From positions 5,734,001 to 5,798,000 of the forward strand of contig JAXDDX010000015.1 of assembly GCA_034670405.1 (NCBI GenBank): DNA of 64,000 nucleotides, in the 5' to 3' direction. How positions within the stretch are numbered: the first letter of the stretch is position 1; each line of letters starts with the position of its first letter. This document shows positions 22,151-35,053 of this stretch, one piece after another. The notes under the pieces were generated by a model that ran no database searches, had not been told where the DNA came from, and saw only the letters and a list, made by a program, of their open reading frames with translations. The stretch comes from Hoplostethus atlanticus. Taxonomy: Eukaryota > Chordata > Actinopteri > Trachichthyiformes > Trachichthyidae. The position numbers and the translations under genes are program-made.

Positions 22151-25100
22151 TACTGTCAAAGTCACAGGGCAGCATAAACTCTTGTTTCTGGGTAATGGAG
22201 ACTAATAGCAGAGAACCTTCCTACAGAATAGAAATAACACATTTAAAAGCTAAAATGTACGCGTATCTCTCCCTTTGTATAGTTGTTTAAAAGTCACCAC
22301 TGGGCTTAAATGTTGAGCATAAAACAGGTCAGGGAAAGGAAGCTGGTGAATGGCGGCGGTTGAAAGTAGATCGCCAACTGAACAGCGTGGCAGTGCGCCA
22401 GGCGTGCTGTAAACCAAGCCATGTGCTCAGCCAAGCTTGCACTACTGCTGTCCAGATTGATGGTAATTCTGCCGCGGTACACACGGAGAGAACAGACTGT
22501 GCAAGACTTGGGTTTTTCTTTCCACCGTCACGTTTACCCCGGACATCTCGAGAGCCAATTAATTCCCCCTGGGTGTGCAATACTGACCTGTTAATTTACA
22601 CACCGGCTGACTTGACACAACACAGGGAGGCGCAGGGGAATTGCGACATGTTGAAATATAACTTAGGTGCAAAGCAGGGTGGTTAACACATTTTCAAAGT
22701 GTTGGAGCCATGTGTGTCGATTAGCTTGACACCATTAGGTATACCAAACACTACTTATAAAGGAAGCAGTGAACAACGTTAAATGCAAAAGTCCTAGAAA
22801 AATACAGAAGGGGTGGAGGAAGGGTATATAAGCTGCACCATTATGAACAACAATATGTGTCATTAGTCTAAACAATCAGTCTTTAAAATATATATTTTAA
22901 GCCCAGCTCCCTCCTTCTACCGAAGCAATTTTATATGACCTATGACATATTGTACAGTATATAGTGGAGGAATGTTGGCTATTTTTTTTTACACTATCAC
23001 ACTACTTTTAGGAAGTAGAAAGGAAGTAGACGTAACAAAAATTAAATGATAAAAATAGATTAAATAATAAAATGCTTGTATGTTTTAGTGGTAAACTGTC
23101 AAGTGATTTGTTAAATCCAAAGATCATTTGATTAAAATAGAGGGGATTTGATAAAAACAGCAGTTCTCATCATTTAGGACCACTTTCTGTCATTCATCAT
23201 TTATCATTTAAACTCAAATTTACAGATTTCAGGTGAGCAATCTCAGGTCCCTCAGGGAGGAAGTAACAAAAATGACATGCTAAATGCAGAGGTGATGAAA
23301 ATGAATGTGAATTGAACAATAGACAGATAAATTATGAGGTGACTTGATCAATTCAAATGTGATTTGATCAATTTGGTGATTTTGATTTGGTGTTTTCAAA
23401 ATTTTCCTTTCATTCATCGCACTGCAAAATTGCTATCAAAGTTGTTCATTGGTTAAAGTGAGTAACTTGTGTTACTTCTGCTCTCAGAAATGTCACTCAA
23501 AAACCAACTGATTCTGTCTACAACAGACTCGTTGAAGGAGGTTTGCCAGGGGCCCGTGATTTGAGTGACATTAAGGTATGAGAGCATCACAAATTAACAA
23601 AAATTACCGTGAATGAATGGACAATTTTATATGATTAGTTATTTTATCAAATTGCCTTTGAATTTATCAAGTTTTATCAAGTCACGTAAAAACATTCTCT
23701 TTACAAAATCACATTGTGTTTCATCACATCTAAATTTGTCAGTTAATATTTGTTACACCTACCCTCGCCTTAAATGGTAAATGGCAATTTTGATAGTAAA
23801 AATGGTATTAAATGAATGACATTTGAATTCCTGAAAAAAATATGACAAACTAATGACTGGTGATAATAACAGTGTTTTATCTTCTGTCTATTCTCTGTGC
23901 ACAAACATGTATTTGCTTATGCTTAGCAAGTTAGCTTTAGCAGAAATGTCTTGCGATCAGATTTACTATCGTCATAATTGATAGAATAATAATTGTTGAC
24001 TGTGCAGCTCCCTTTTCTGTCTTTTGGTTTGTGATGATAGAATGTTGTTTAGAACCTGAACCGGGGATCCGGTCATTTAATGTGTGATACCAAGATGTGC
24101 ATCACGTGTATCTTTCCAACAGCACAGTTTCTGTTACGGGCTGTTATTTAGTGTGAGATGTCTTTCACAGTCCGTTGGGGTTGGAAAAGTCTTGCAACAC
24201 ACCTTAACTTGTGTGTGGGGAAAACCTTTAAAGTTGTTTAAACATTTGTGGAGATTGTGCTCTGTGGAAAATGTCACATAAAGAAAGCAACCTAACTAGG
24301 GAACTGTTTAACGAACCCTAGTTTACAGATGCTCTCTCTGTTGGAACAAAGGACACATATGCATAACCTGACTGATAAAGATAGATCACTGCTATTGATC
24401 ACAAATTCTTAAGTGATATTCCCCTTTAACTCAAAAAACATCATATGGTTATAGGGAAATTCAACAAATACAAACAATGTTATTAACTTTCTTTTAATTC
24501 AGGGATCCATACATTTTGCCTGAAATTTGACAAGGCTTATATAACATTAATCATGCAAAGGAAGAGAGGAAGAGAAAAAAAACTCACAACCGCCGAGTCA
24601 TAATTTGGCACCATCTCTGCGGACCCGCTTAGAGTTCAACCACTTCAGAATATATAACTTAAAACAAGGTGGTAAAAAAACATTTTATATTTTAGACATT
24701 CATTAGCCAACGCTCATGCTTAGAGCGACTTTCAATGATTGCACTGGTAGAATAAGTTTAATTTCCCGGGACGGCAAGATTACAAACAGCTGCTGGTAAG
24801 CAGCGAAACGATCAGAGCCACAATAGGCAAGAGATGTAACAAGTAATCCTGTGTCCTTAGAATAATCATGTATAATAGAGAGGTGTTAGGTTAAGAAAGA
24901 AGAGCCAGGCAGATTTTCTTTTCTTTTCTTTTCTTTTTAAAGACAGGAGCAAGGTCAGGTCCTAGCAGAGGAGGAATTGCGTTCAATCCAAAGTGATCCA
25001 CTGGCTTTCATATTAACAAGTGGAGGCTTGTGGGCTGAGGTATGAGTCTATACGGTATGAAGCTATTTAGTGTATCAAGAGGTCTGTGATTGGGATTTGC

Positions 25101-26160
25101 TTCAATTCTTCTGCAAACACCAGTTTTTGGACTAGTAGCACTGCCACTATTGGTTTCAAAACACTTTAATGAGACATTCTCTTCATGCAGGGAGGTAAGT
25201 GCCACGACAGTGGTTTAGCCCATTCCTTGTCTGTCTATCTGTCTGTCTGTCTGTGTGACCAGGACCTGAAAATGGATTATCTTACACTCTGTGATTCATC
25301 TAGTTCCTGGACAGGTGCATAGAGCAGCTAGCCAAAGCCCTGCGTTACTTATTAAAAGGATGGATCTCTTTCCTTTCTTTAGTTTAACAGGGAGACGGTC
25401 AAACAGGGAGATGGTCTAACTGCCATGATTTGTGTGTAACTTGAACGGATGTCATTGTGCTGTAATGGCTGTGATGTTTTATTGTTGGAAAGACCAGTCC
25501 GAATCATCTTTACTGACGATGGTTCGTGGTTGCGGTCCGTGAAATCCCACTGGGGTTGGATTAAAAACCCTTTGTATGTAACCAATAGGAGTCGGGCTCG
25601 TCTTCATTTCATAAAATAGTCTGAGAGCCAGCACGACGTCTAATTTGTTACCTGGCCCGCCCTTGCTTCCAAAACCACTATTTGGCATCTTTGCTCGCCT
25701 GAAACGCTGACCGCTTTAGGTACATAGAAAAGGAGGGGGATAAGAAACGGTGTCGCCTTTGGTTCGGCAGGGAGCCTTTCATGAGCGGCCAGTGCTTTGA
25801 GTCTGTGCCACAAAAGAAACCTTGTTTATCCCGAGTGCACCCACTGCCTTTAAAGGAATACTCTGTATCGCTGATTGCTATAAGACAGTAGTGACTCAAC
25901 CTATAGCCAGTTCAGGAATGCTTTTACATTTGCTGTTCTAAACACCCAGTGTCTGGTAGGTCTTTTATGGGAAAAATCCTCTGGCACACAGGAAGTGATG
26001 CATTTTATGTTTCTAGCAGCAGCAACAGCGGTTTGTTAGGAATAACTAGAAGAAGAACTGGGTAGTCAGCATGAGCAGCGATAGCCACCATGGAAACTCA
26101 AACTTCACCAACAGAAAATCCAAGAAAAAGGTCACTGCTCCTCCAGCCAACTCTTCTGAG
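22151..26160. other. AT-rich intergenic stretch with microsatellites
   Basis: 22860-24000 is strongly AT-rich with recurrent TTTGATCAATT and TTTATCAAGT motifs that look like low-order sequence bias. A (TTTTC)n tract lies at about 24912-24938 and a (TGTC)n tract at about 25228-25256. No coding exon is supported. Confidence 0.4.
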
Positions 26161-26164
26161 CCGG

Positions 26165-26400
26165 TTGAGGTGGTTCAGGCACCTGGTGAGGATGCACCCG
26201 GGCGCCTCCCTTTGGAGGTGTTCTGGGCAGGACCCACTGTGAGGAGATGGCGGGTAGTCAGCATGTCAGCATGTCAACATGCTGGGGAAAGTTGGTGGAG
26301 AGAAGGACATCTAGGCTGCTCTGCTTGCCCTGTTGCCATAGCGACTCGGACTCAGATAAGTGGTTAGAAAATCGATGGATGAAAGTGGCTTGTTGGTCGT
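26165..26400 (+). mobile_element. LINE 3'-region fragment
   Basis: GAGGATGCACCCGGGCGCCT and CTTTGGAGGTGTTCTGGGCA, then ACTCGGACTCAGATAAGTGG and AATCGATGGATGA, follow the order of a conserved 3' segment of a common fish non-LTR retrotransposon. The open frame starting at 26071 runs into this repeat and is therefore not accepted as a gene. Confidence 0.6.
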
Positions 26401-29400
26401 CCCAGATTGGTCAGAGAGGAAACTTAAGACAGGCTATTCATTAGTTTGATGTCAGCTTGGTAATAAATTAGCCAGTCTCAGGTTTCCTCTCTGTCAAATC
26501 CAGGATGATCCTCAACCAACACGCATTTTAAATGCATATGGATTGCATTCACACTTCACATTCACACAGGATTAAGGATTAAGATTTTTGATGAAAAGTG
26601 AAACATTCCCAAGGACACCCAAAATGAGGCATTCCTACTAGTTATGGAAACTCTGGAATATCATAAATTCTCTATATCAGGGCATTTCCAATTTAGAGGA
26701 ACCTGCTGGAAAGTGAAATAATGATACACGACTAGTCCTATTTGACTCTGTAGTGGAAATTGGACTGTATTTCCCCTCAGAGAAAGAAGGTAGAGAGGGA
26801 GCGGGGCAAATGAAAGTGAATGAAGGCCAGCTGAAAATGTAAGGTGGTATTTTCGGCACAGCCTTGTAGGCTCAAGGACTTATTGGTGTTCATTAATGTG
26901 CTGTACTGATGTTGCATTTTGCATCAAAGGGCACGACTCTCCGTGTTTCTCTACTGGCAACAACAGCTTTCCATCTACACATAAAACCCACAGCTGATGA
27001 TGCATTCAGGTCTAATGACAGATAATGTAAATACGACTGGGAAAAAGCATTAATGTCAACCTCCTAGTGGTAATCCCGAATAGGAAATCTGGGAACAGTC
27101 CAAGGTAATAAAAATAATAATTACTAGTTATATTCACATTAGTGCGCTTCTGCACGACCATCACTTCGTCCGACATGACATGAATGCAGCAGCGTCAAGT
27201 TCGCACCCGTTCTTGTCAATAGGCATTCTGGGAAATGTCGGAATTGACTAACTGAAGTAGAAGTAGCTGAGGCAGGCTGAGGGAAAATGGGTACACCAAA
27301 AGCGTAAATTAACGTAAACAGTTCAAATATCTATCCAATCTGCACTGTGTCAAGGTATCTCCCTTCTTGTGAAGAGAGAGTTCGTCGGCTTGCTTATGTT
27401 CATGGCAAAGTGCCAGAGAGAATAATCAGAAGAGATCAGGTCCATTAAGTCAGGGGTCCAGCGATCAGAGGGGCTTTTTAGAAGGTCACAGGACAAGCAT
27501 CTCAGCTCCTCCAGTGGGAACAGATAGAGAAGGTAGGCAAAGGGGAGTCACTGCTGTTTAAATGTTTCTGATAGCTATCAGACTACAGAAGAGCTAGTCT
27601 GGCAAGAAATCTGAATGGGCGTATTTGACAGGTAAATACTTTACATGCTATAGAAATCTGTTTCTCACTGTAGAAAACTTTACATTGCAGAGGTCTAGTG
27701 TGAATACATCCTTTCCCATTTTCCAAGTCCGTCATAAAACTTTTTACAAAAGTTTTTATTACATTTGACTTCAACTTCTACATACTCTGATGTTTCCATA
27801 TTAGTTCTGTAGTTTAGTAGTTTCTGTAGTTCACATGAGTTTGTGGCCCATTTACATAGTGTCGTTCCTTTCACACTGAACAATGTCCTTGGACTTAATG
27901 GATGTACATGTAACATCTTGCGTTACCTAACCCACAGATGAGGTCATCTACAGACCAGGCCACAATTAAGGCTACATAATGTACAGATGGTGTCTGGTAG
28001 CAGCCAGCAGAAAAGGCCTTGATGGCGCTCTGAATGGCAGCGGAGTAACGTGTGAGTCATGTTCTCTGAATTTTAGCAATATACTGAATGAAAGTTACTG
28101 GTTTACTTCCTGGAAACGTGATCTTTGGCTATCTGTCTACACGTTAATGTTCCAAGCTCTAATGTTCTGTTGGTGGCTGGGGGAGGGTGAGGGTGTGTTG
28201 TGGTACAGACTCCGGTCCCAGGTCCCTGCCTCTGTTTGTACTGCTACCTCACGGCTAGAAGAGACCCACATTTCATCCAAGTTTATGCTTCACAGTCAAG
28301 TTCTCAAAGTTTCCATTCACTATGTTTGTTGAGAGCAGCAGTTTACTATTCTTCCCTCTTTGGACAGATCACACTCGTTTGCTAGTTAGCGTTCATTTTC
28401 CTTTTGTAAATATTCTCTCATTCTACACAGTGCCTGTTAGCTATTTGGCAGCTAGAAGATCCCTTGGCAAATGAGTGTCAAGACAGCAAACGCTCCACTT
28501 GAGCTGACGAAAAGTGAATCCCTGTGCCTGTTCACCTATCACCTTTCTGGTTCCAAGCCTGACAATTAGGCCCAAATGGAAAAGGGAAGTGATCCATTGG
28601 CACTTTGGAACTAAAGTGACAGAAGTGGACAAGACAACAAAACCCTCAATCAATAAGTGTAACTCCCTATATAACACACAGCTGTTTGACTATTTCTATC
28701 AGAAAAGCTACTGGATCAGGGTTTCATCGATTTGAGTTAATGTATTAGAGCAGGTGATACCGTCGCTATCAAACTCTTCAGCTGCATGCCCAGCCTGTCA
28801 GTGGCTCAACACACACTTTCCAGTCACCATACTGGTTATTATTAAATTATTATTATTATACAATTATATTGTTAATATTTTCTCACATTCTGCATGAGCG
28901 AGAACAGATTTCCTTTCCAAAACCACTTTTTGTTGTAAGGGAAAACAGTTTGTTTGTTGTATGCTATTGTAATGTATCAAATTCTGTCAAAATGTCCAAA
29001 TTCCTATATTGTATTGTAAAATGAAAAAAAGACGGCAGTTAGTTTCCATCCCTTTCTCCCTCTCTGAAATACATCATAGTACTGCTAGATGTGTATTCTC
29101 TATATTCTTTATATAGGACGCTTTAATTTGAAAGGAAATACAGAAAGAAACAGCGATCCCGCCACCCACCTCCAGTCTCAGTTACATTTTAGCACGGTCG
29201 CCTCTATCTGCCCGTTTTATCATTCAGTGAGGGAACACTTTCGATTGTTTGCGTTGTTTTCGAAAATTTCTCTCCGTTTATCCCCCGTTTGAAATATTCA
29301 TCGGGGTCTCGCCCTCTCACCTGAACGCTCCGCTTGTCAGAATGAGCGTCCCTCACCCGACACTACCCCACCGTCGGAGTGCGGGCAGGAAATATTAAAC

Positions 29401-30260
29401 GGTACAAGGTGCTAACTCCCTTTTTGCTGGCGCTCCTATCAGTGTAAGTTAATCCCAGGCAATCACTTATCGGTGGTGCCGACAGACAGTGACCATGTTG
29501 GAGGCGGTAAGGGGAGATGAGCTGTCATGAAGCTCGATGTTCCCGTGCAGCTAAAGGCGAAGGAGTGCTGTCAACATCCCGCGACCCCGCGACCCTCCAA
29601 ACCCCCGTCCCCATCGGCCTATGCGTATGAATGGGATGAAAGTGTGAGATTTCTGCACTTTCTGCACAGTTGAACTACCCTCGCGTTTTACTGGCATAAG
29701 AACTGGAACTGATTTTGAAAAACATTTCCCCGCTTTTAAAAAGCTACAGGTAAGACCGTTGAGCTCCCGATGAAGATGAAGCCTGGATGTCAATCAGTAG
29801 CCCTGATCTGTTGAAGGGAGAGGAAGGAGTGTACAGGATAAAAAAAACTTCCTCAACCGCTTCTCCTAAATGATGTTTACAGAGTTACATGTAGGTGACA
29901 TGAAAGGAAGATATATAGCCTGCTATATTTAGGTGGTAAGAATGAATAAATAATGTATCTCTTTCAGCTCTGACTTGCTGATTAGCCGATGCTCTAATAC
30001 TTCCCTGCGTGACTGTGTTGCATTCCACAGGCCATCCCGCAGGAAAACCACTTCACATACATAACCAATCTAACAGCATAACATATCTCTTCCATTTGTG
30101 TCTTAAGCCTGTATTGTCGAGCTACTTCAGGTGCCAAAGCCCACACGCAGATAAGATAACGTTGGAAAAGTGTGTTTCCTGTGTGTTTCCAGTTTCACGT
30201 GTGGGAGTTGTGAGTGGTTGTATCTTTGTGTATTGAACGCATTTGTCATTTTTAACTTCA
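26401..30260. other. Intergenic stretch, one possible promoter-like block
   Basis: Mostly unremarkable. The block 29280-29560 is richer in CpG and G/C than its surroundings. It contains ACCATGTTGGAGGCG followed directly by GTAAGG (about 29492-29512), which resembles a short coding first exon with a donor. No downstream partner exon was found with confidence. Confidence 0.3.
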
Positions 30261-31732
30261 GTTGAAAGTAGGGCTGGGCGATATGGCTTATAAATAATAT
30301 CTCGATATTTTTAGGCTATGCCGCGATATACGATATATATCTCGATATTTTCACATTTTCTCTAAAACAACATAACTGTTTGATTTAACCCTTTGATGCG
30401 TACGATCATACCAGTGTGATTATTCTAGTAGTCCCTGCAGCGTACGATAACACGCGTCCTCTCCTTAAAACACACCCTCAGGCTGCCTAAGTGAGGTCTT
30501 ACTAAATTAAACACTGTCACACTTTACTCTTTATACCTAGTGTACTTTGATCGGGCGCATTTGACCGGGCGCAGTTGCCACAACGGATTACGCTGCAGCC
30601 ATAGCAGCCCATTTCGCGACTGCCGGCTAAGGCGATCTCGCGGGCAATTCCAAAACTTTTTGTACCTATTTTGGGGTATAAATGACAAATATGTACATAT
30701 AGAGCCCAGGTTTAAAAATACCAGAATTCCCCTTTAAGGTTTCATGGATGAAGCACAGTTTCTCAATACTAAAGCTATCAGTGAAATTAAATTATGGCCT
30801 GTACTACTCAACATCAACAATGTTTAAATAGGGCCTGTACCATGGTAAATTATTTATACAATAATTACCATGGTACCATGGTAAAACTAAAATTACCATC
30901 AAACTACGATGACAGTTTTTTTGTTAGGGTAACCTGGCCTCTTTCCACCACTAGATGGCACTCTTTCACTAATAAATGAATGGGATCCGTCAAATTTATT
31001 AGTGGAAATCTAGCATAAGAGAAGCTGCTCTGACACCGAGTACAATAACGTTAGCTGAAAAGACATAACATACATAACCTACAGAACTAATGATATTAGT
31101 CAAAACCATGCGAACCATGCAAAAGCGAATGTCTTTACCTCAGGTGATCTCGCCACTCACTCAAAATGAGCCATACAGTGCAGAGAGAGAGTGGTGTGTT
31201 CACAGACAAGCGTTTGCTGCTGTGTCAGGCTACATACACAATAATACGTTTTCGTTTTAAAACAGAGTTTTGAAAACGCATATCACGCATATCACGTAAC
31301 CATTCACCTACACTGGGCATGCGCGTGCCGGTGTAAACAGGAAGCAGATTGTCTGCTCTGCTGTTGCTTGAGAGCAGGTCCTGACAGTTGAGTAGATTTT
31401 TTTGCTCAATGCAGTTCACTCATATGAGCTGACAGAAATACACTGTAGGAATCGTTAAGGAAATTCGTCCGTCACACAAGTCACCCAAATTGATGTGAAA
31501 AAAGCGACATTCGCCGAAAAGCAAACCCAATAATTTTTTTGAAGGTTTTTTCTGCGCATGCCTTTTTGACTGAAATCTGTGAGGCTATTCCCCATTTCTA
31601 GTGTGACAATGAATAGAAACAGTAGCCTAACTCTACATGAAAAAAGCACACAGTAGGCCTCATAGCCTATTTCAAATGAACCGAACAATACAACCCTGAC
31701 TAGCGAACCGAACAGTTCGGATTTTTTACTTG

Positions 31733-31749
31733 AACCGTTCCATCCCTAG
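31733..31749 (-). mobile_element. End of a second, nested hAT-like element
   Basis: The reverse complement TAGGGATGGAACGGTTC, followed by AAGTAAAAAATCCGAACTG, looks like the terminal repeat of another fish hAT family. I could not find its opposite end, so only this end is annotated. Confidence 0.4.
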
Positions 31750-31751
31750 TA

Positions 31752-31769
31752 AACACACACACACACACA
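31752..31769. repeat. CA microsatellite
   Basis: Nine uninterrupted CA units inside the hAT-like composite element. Confidence 0.85.
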
Positions 31770-32077
31770 GTACGTTTTTAATTTTGCGATCTTCCTCCAT
31801 TTTCAATTGACGTTAACTCAGTCAGGACAATGATTGACCGTTAAACTGATGGGCGTGGTTAGTTAGTTTGGGGTGTCTGTGACTGTGTGTGTGAGAGAGG
31901 GAGAGCGAGAGCGAATCTCGTGCATGTAAACGCGGCAGGCTTTTAATACATAAATAAATTACTAAAATGCGCAACGAATATCTCGATATAACGATATGGT
32001 CATCTGCCATATCGCACATAAAATGATATTCGAATATATCGGATATATTCGATACATCGCGCACCACTAGTTGAAAG

Positions 32078-34991
32078 GTTACATGCTCTTCTATGTGTTG
32101 AGAAAATGATGATCCTTGGGCTTCTGAACATTTTGGAGGCGATGAGATGTTTGTTGCATTTGACTCAGACTCCTGTGTTGCTCCACATCTCTCACTTACC
32201 TGCAGGATTCATGTCCAAATGTGAATGGTGAGGAAGTTATTTTTGGTGTGCCCACCCCCGCCCTACAGCCCCTGCTGGTGTAAGATGGCCCTCTGTCTGA
32301 GGTCGTGGTAACCATAGCAGGCCTTGGAAAGTGAAATGCGATGCGGCGGCCCTCTGGGCAGTGTTTCTGAATCACAACCCCATAATGAGCTGGCAGAGCA
32401 CAGGCAGCATCAAAGATGCAGCACACCAGTATCTGTTACAAGCCGCAATACACAACAATGCAGTCTCACCTATGCGGGGGGAGTGCAAGGGGTGGGCCTT
32501 GGGAGGACTGAGAGACTGAAAGCTTTCTGCTGTACTCACACCCGTACATTCTCGCACATGCTCCCACGCTAAACCACCTGCTACTTCTGCTTCGCTCAGT
32601 CTCTGTGCACTTACATTATCTACCTCCCGTTTAATAGACATCAAATACACTGACCGGGCTTTAAGTGCACTCTGGCTGAGGTTGGTTATGCTTTTCTGTT
32701 GTTAATCAATATCCTGGAATTACTCCCTTCTTAAAATAAATTCGATTTATGCATTTAAGCATCAATAAATAGCCTGTTCAGTTCATTTGAGCACTCCTAA
32801 TGTCTTTGGCTTGGTTAGCAATGGAGACGTTTTTGACAGCAGAAATAACTAAATATGAGAAAAAGTTAGATTTTTGATAAGAAACCTCAAGAAAATATTT
32901 CCTTTAGTTTGGTAAAGCATGTTTACTCAAATGCACTGGTGTGCTTGGTAACATTATGACCAACAGATTAGTTATAGGACCTTAAATGGTCAATAAATAA
33001 GTTATGGTGGCGCACACAACACGCAAGGGTTACTCTTGCAGCTTACCTAGTGATGGGTGGTGAGGGGAATAGTGACAGAGGTTACCCTATAGAGCATCAT
33101 TAGCTGGGTTTACATACAAGCATTTTTGTACAAAATTACAGGAAATTTGGCTAAAATTTCCACAATATCACAAAAAAAGGTTTTGTGCTTGGAAATTAGA
33201 CTATTAATAGCAATGGAAACACATTCGTCAAATAAATACTGAGCTAGGCTTGGCATGATCTAATAGCAAAAGTGGATGTTTTTTATGTACTGAAATATTA
33301 TGTTTGTAAAAATGTGTCCACCAGGATATTGCCAAGTGCATTATTTCAGACAATATGAAATATGGCCAGCATTTGTTGATATGAAAGAACAATTTGTTCA
33401 AAAACTAATAAATTCTTGAAAGATTTCACATTTTTTAAGTTTGCTGAAAATGTGCTTCATAGTTAGCCTACACATTATCCAGCATATTGAATGAATAGAA
33501 AAGTCTCAATTTCTTGTCCCATTTGATATTTTCATTCAGAATCATCTCCTCTTTTTACACAGTTTACAGTTTCTGATTAGTGTTTTACTTGCAGTTCACA
33601 ATGTGTGTTGTATAACCAGTATATGATGCCCGGCTATAATAAAACATTGACAAGCAAGACTTTTTGGATGTCAATGTGGAGCAACAAGCTTTATTGCAAG
33701 CTTTTGTCACTGATTTTGCAAGATTTTGTTTTTTACCGAGGTGTCTATCTTCTGTCTATCCTTTGTTAGTGTGCCTCGTCTGCTGTCTTCATTTCTCAGT
33801 TCTGATCAGGATCTTGGTCTAGACAGATACATGATACAGACTGGGGTAAAATTCACTCACATATTCTTTTCTCACATCGAGCTACATGCAGGTTTAAACT
33901 AGAGAAGCTTATGGTTCAGTGAATTTCAGAAATAACCAAAATGACCATATAGGGGAAAGGATTGAGGTGGTAAAATGAAGGGTTTTCATTTTAAAACTAA
34001 GGGCTGCTCACAGAGGAGAATGTCCACCTGAGTGTCTTGTGTCTTACACTATACCCTGGGATAACCAGCCACCGGCCGCTATCATTAGCGCCAGTGAACG
34101 ATAAACACAGGGGCTGCATGGCTAAACAACCTGGCTTTAGTTTCTCATAGGTAAATTTGACATGCAGTGAAGATGACTCACTCGGGTCAGTTTACTCAGT
34201 CAGTCTTAACTGCTTATATCAACCCTTTGTGTTGGTGGCTATGGCAAAGAAAACAACTGACTGTGCAGCGCTGTCCCGAAAGATAGCCCTGAAACCGTAT
34301 GAATGGCTGTGTGCATTAGTCAGTACGGCGTGGCTCCCCATCACTCCAACACAATGACTTCAGCTAGGTTACATGCTGAGTTAATGCTGCACCAGGCATC
34401 TTTGTTATCTCTCACTTTACAAGTTTGAAGGACTTATCAGAAATCATTGAACATGACGTTAAACTGCACACTCCTTGGACCTATATTTCTTCATCTTAGT
34501 GGCTGGTAGGAGGAGATTGTGAAGCGGCAGGTTCACTCACTCTCGCTGCTGTTCAGGAGAAAGTTTTGTATTTTGCTCTTGAGTTTTGATCTGTCATGTT
34601 CTGTGTACGGAGACGACTTCCTGCCAGAAGACCATACCCAACACCTGAAAAAGGGATTTGGGAATTTGGGAAAATAGGCTGATAGAACAGGTGTGTTATT
34701 ACATAAAGATCTTTAAAAATAGATCGTTTCTAGAGTGGCTCTGAATCTCACATTGGTTCTTGGGCCGCTATGTCCGGGACAGTTCCCCTTAAAGGGCCTA
34801 TAGCCAAGTTACCATGGGTCGCCACACTACCCTGTCATTTAACCGAGCATGTCTTTGCTATACCAAACCCCCATTATATCACTTTTATCGCTGTATTAAA
34901 AAACTCAAAAACCCTAAAGAACGCTCCACATAGATTGAAGGCTCCACTATTCATCTCCACATCTCCACTATTCTTTCCTCTGTTTCTCCAG
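32078..34991. other. Stretch upstream of slc8a2, nothing recognised
   Basis: AT-rich sequence, probably the 5' intron or upstream region of slc8a2. It ends in the polypyrimidine tract (CTATTCTTTCCTCTGTTTCT) and CCAG acceptor of the exon that carries the slc8a2 start codon. No supported coding exon. Confidence 0.4.
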
Positions 34992-35053
34992 GAGAGTCTT
35001 CTGACCCAGCGGCTCCCCCGGTGACCCCAGGCACCACCTAACTCAGGGATATC
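34992..35053 (+). other. slc8a2: 5' UTR part of the slc8a2 start-codon exon
   Basis: A good acceptor (TTTCTCCAG at 34991) opens an exon whose first 62 nt are untranslated. It includes an in-frame stop (TAA at 35039-35041, TAACTCAGG) upstream of the ATG. The acceptor implies at least one further upstream noncoding exon. Confidence 0.65.

Larger units (their letters stand above)
30269..32069. mobile_element. hAT-like non-autonomous element with 8-bp target duplication
   Basis: The element begins TAGGGCTGGGCGATATGG. The reverse complement of its end begins TAGTGGTGCGCGATGTAT, giving imperfect inverted repeats of about 16 bp. It is flanked on both sides by GTTGAAAG (30261-30268 and 32070-32077), an 8-bp target-site duplication characteristic of hAT transposons. 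ATATCGATAT-rich subterminal sequence is present at both ends. No transposase frame survives. The interior is composite: a palindromic CCATGGTA block (30838-30886), a second hAT-like end (GAACCGTTCCATCCCTA, 31733-31749) and a CA microsatellite. Confidence 0.8.

Noticed and set aside
26071-26367. Open frame starting MSSDSHHGNSNF as a possible gene
   Set aside because: Its second half runs through a recognisable LINE 3' fragment, it lacks splice partners, and no family is recognised.
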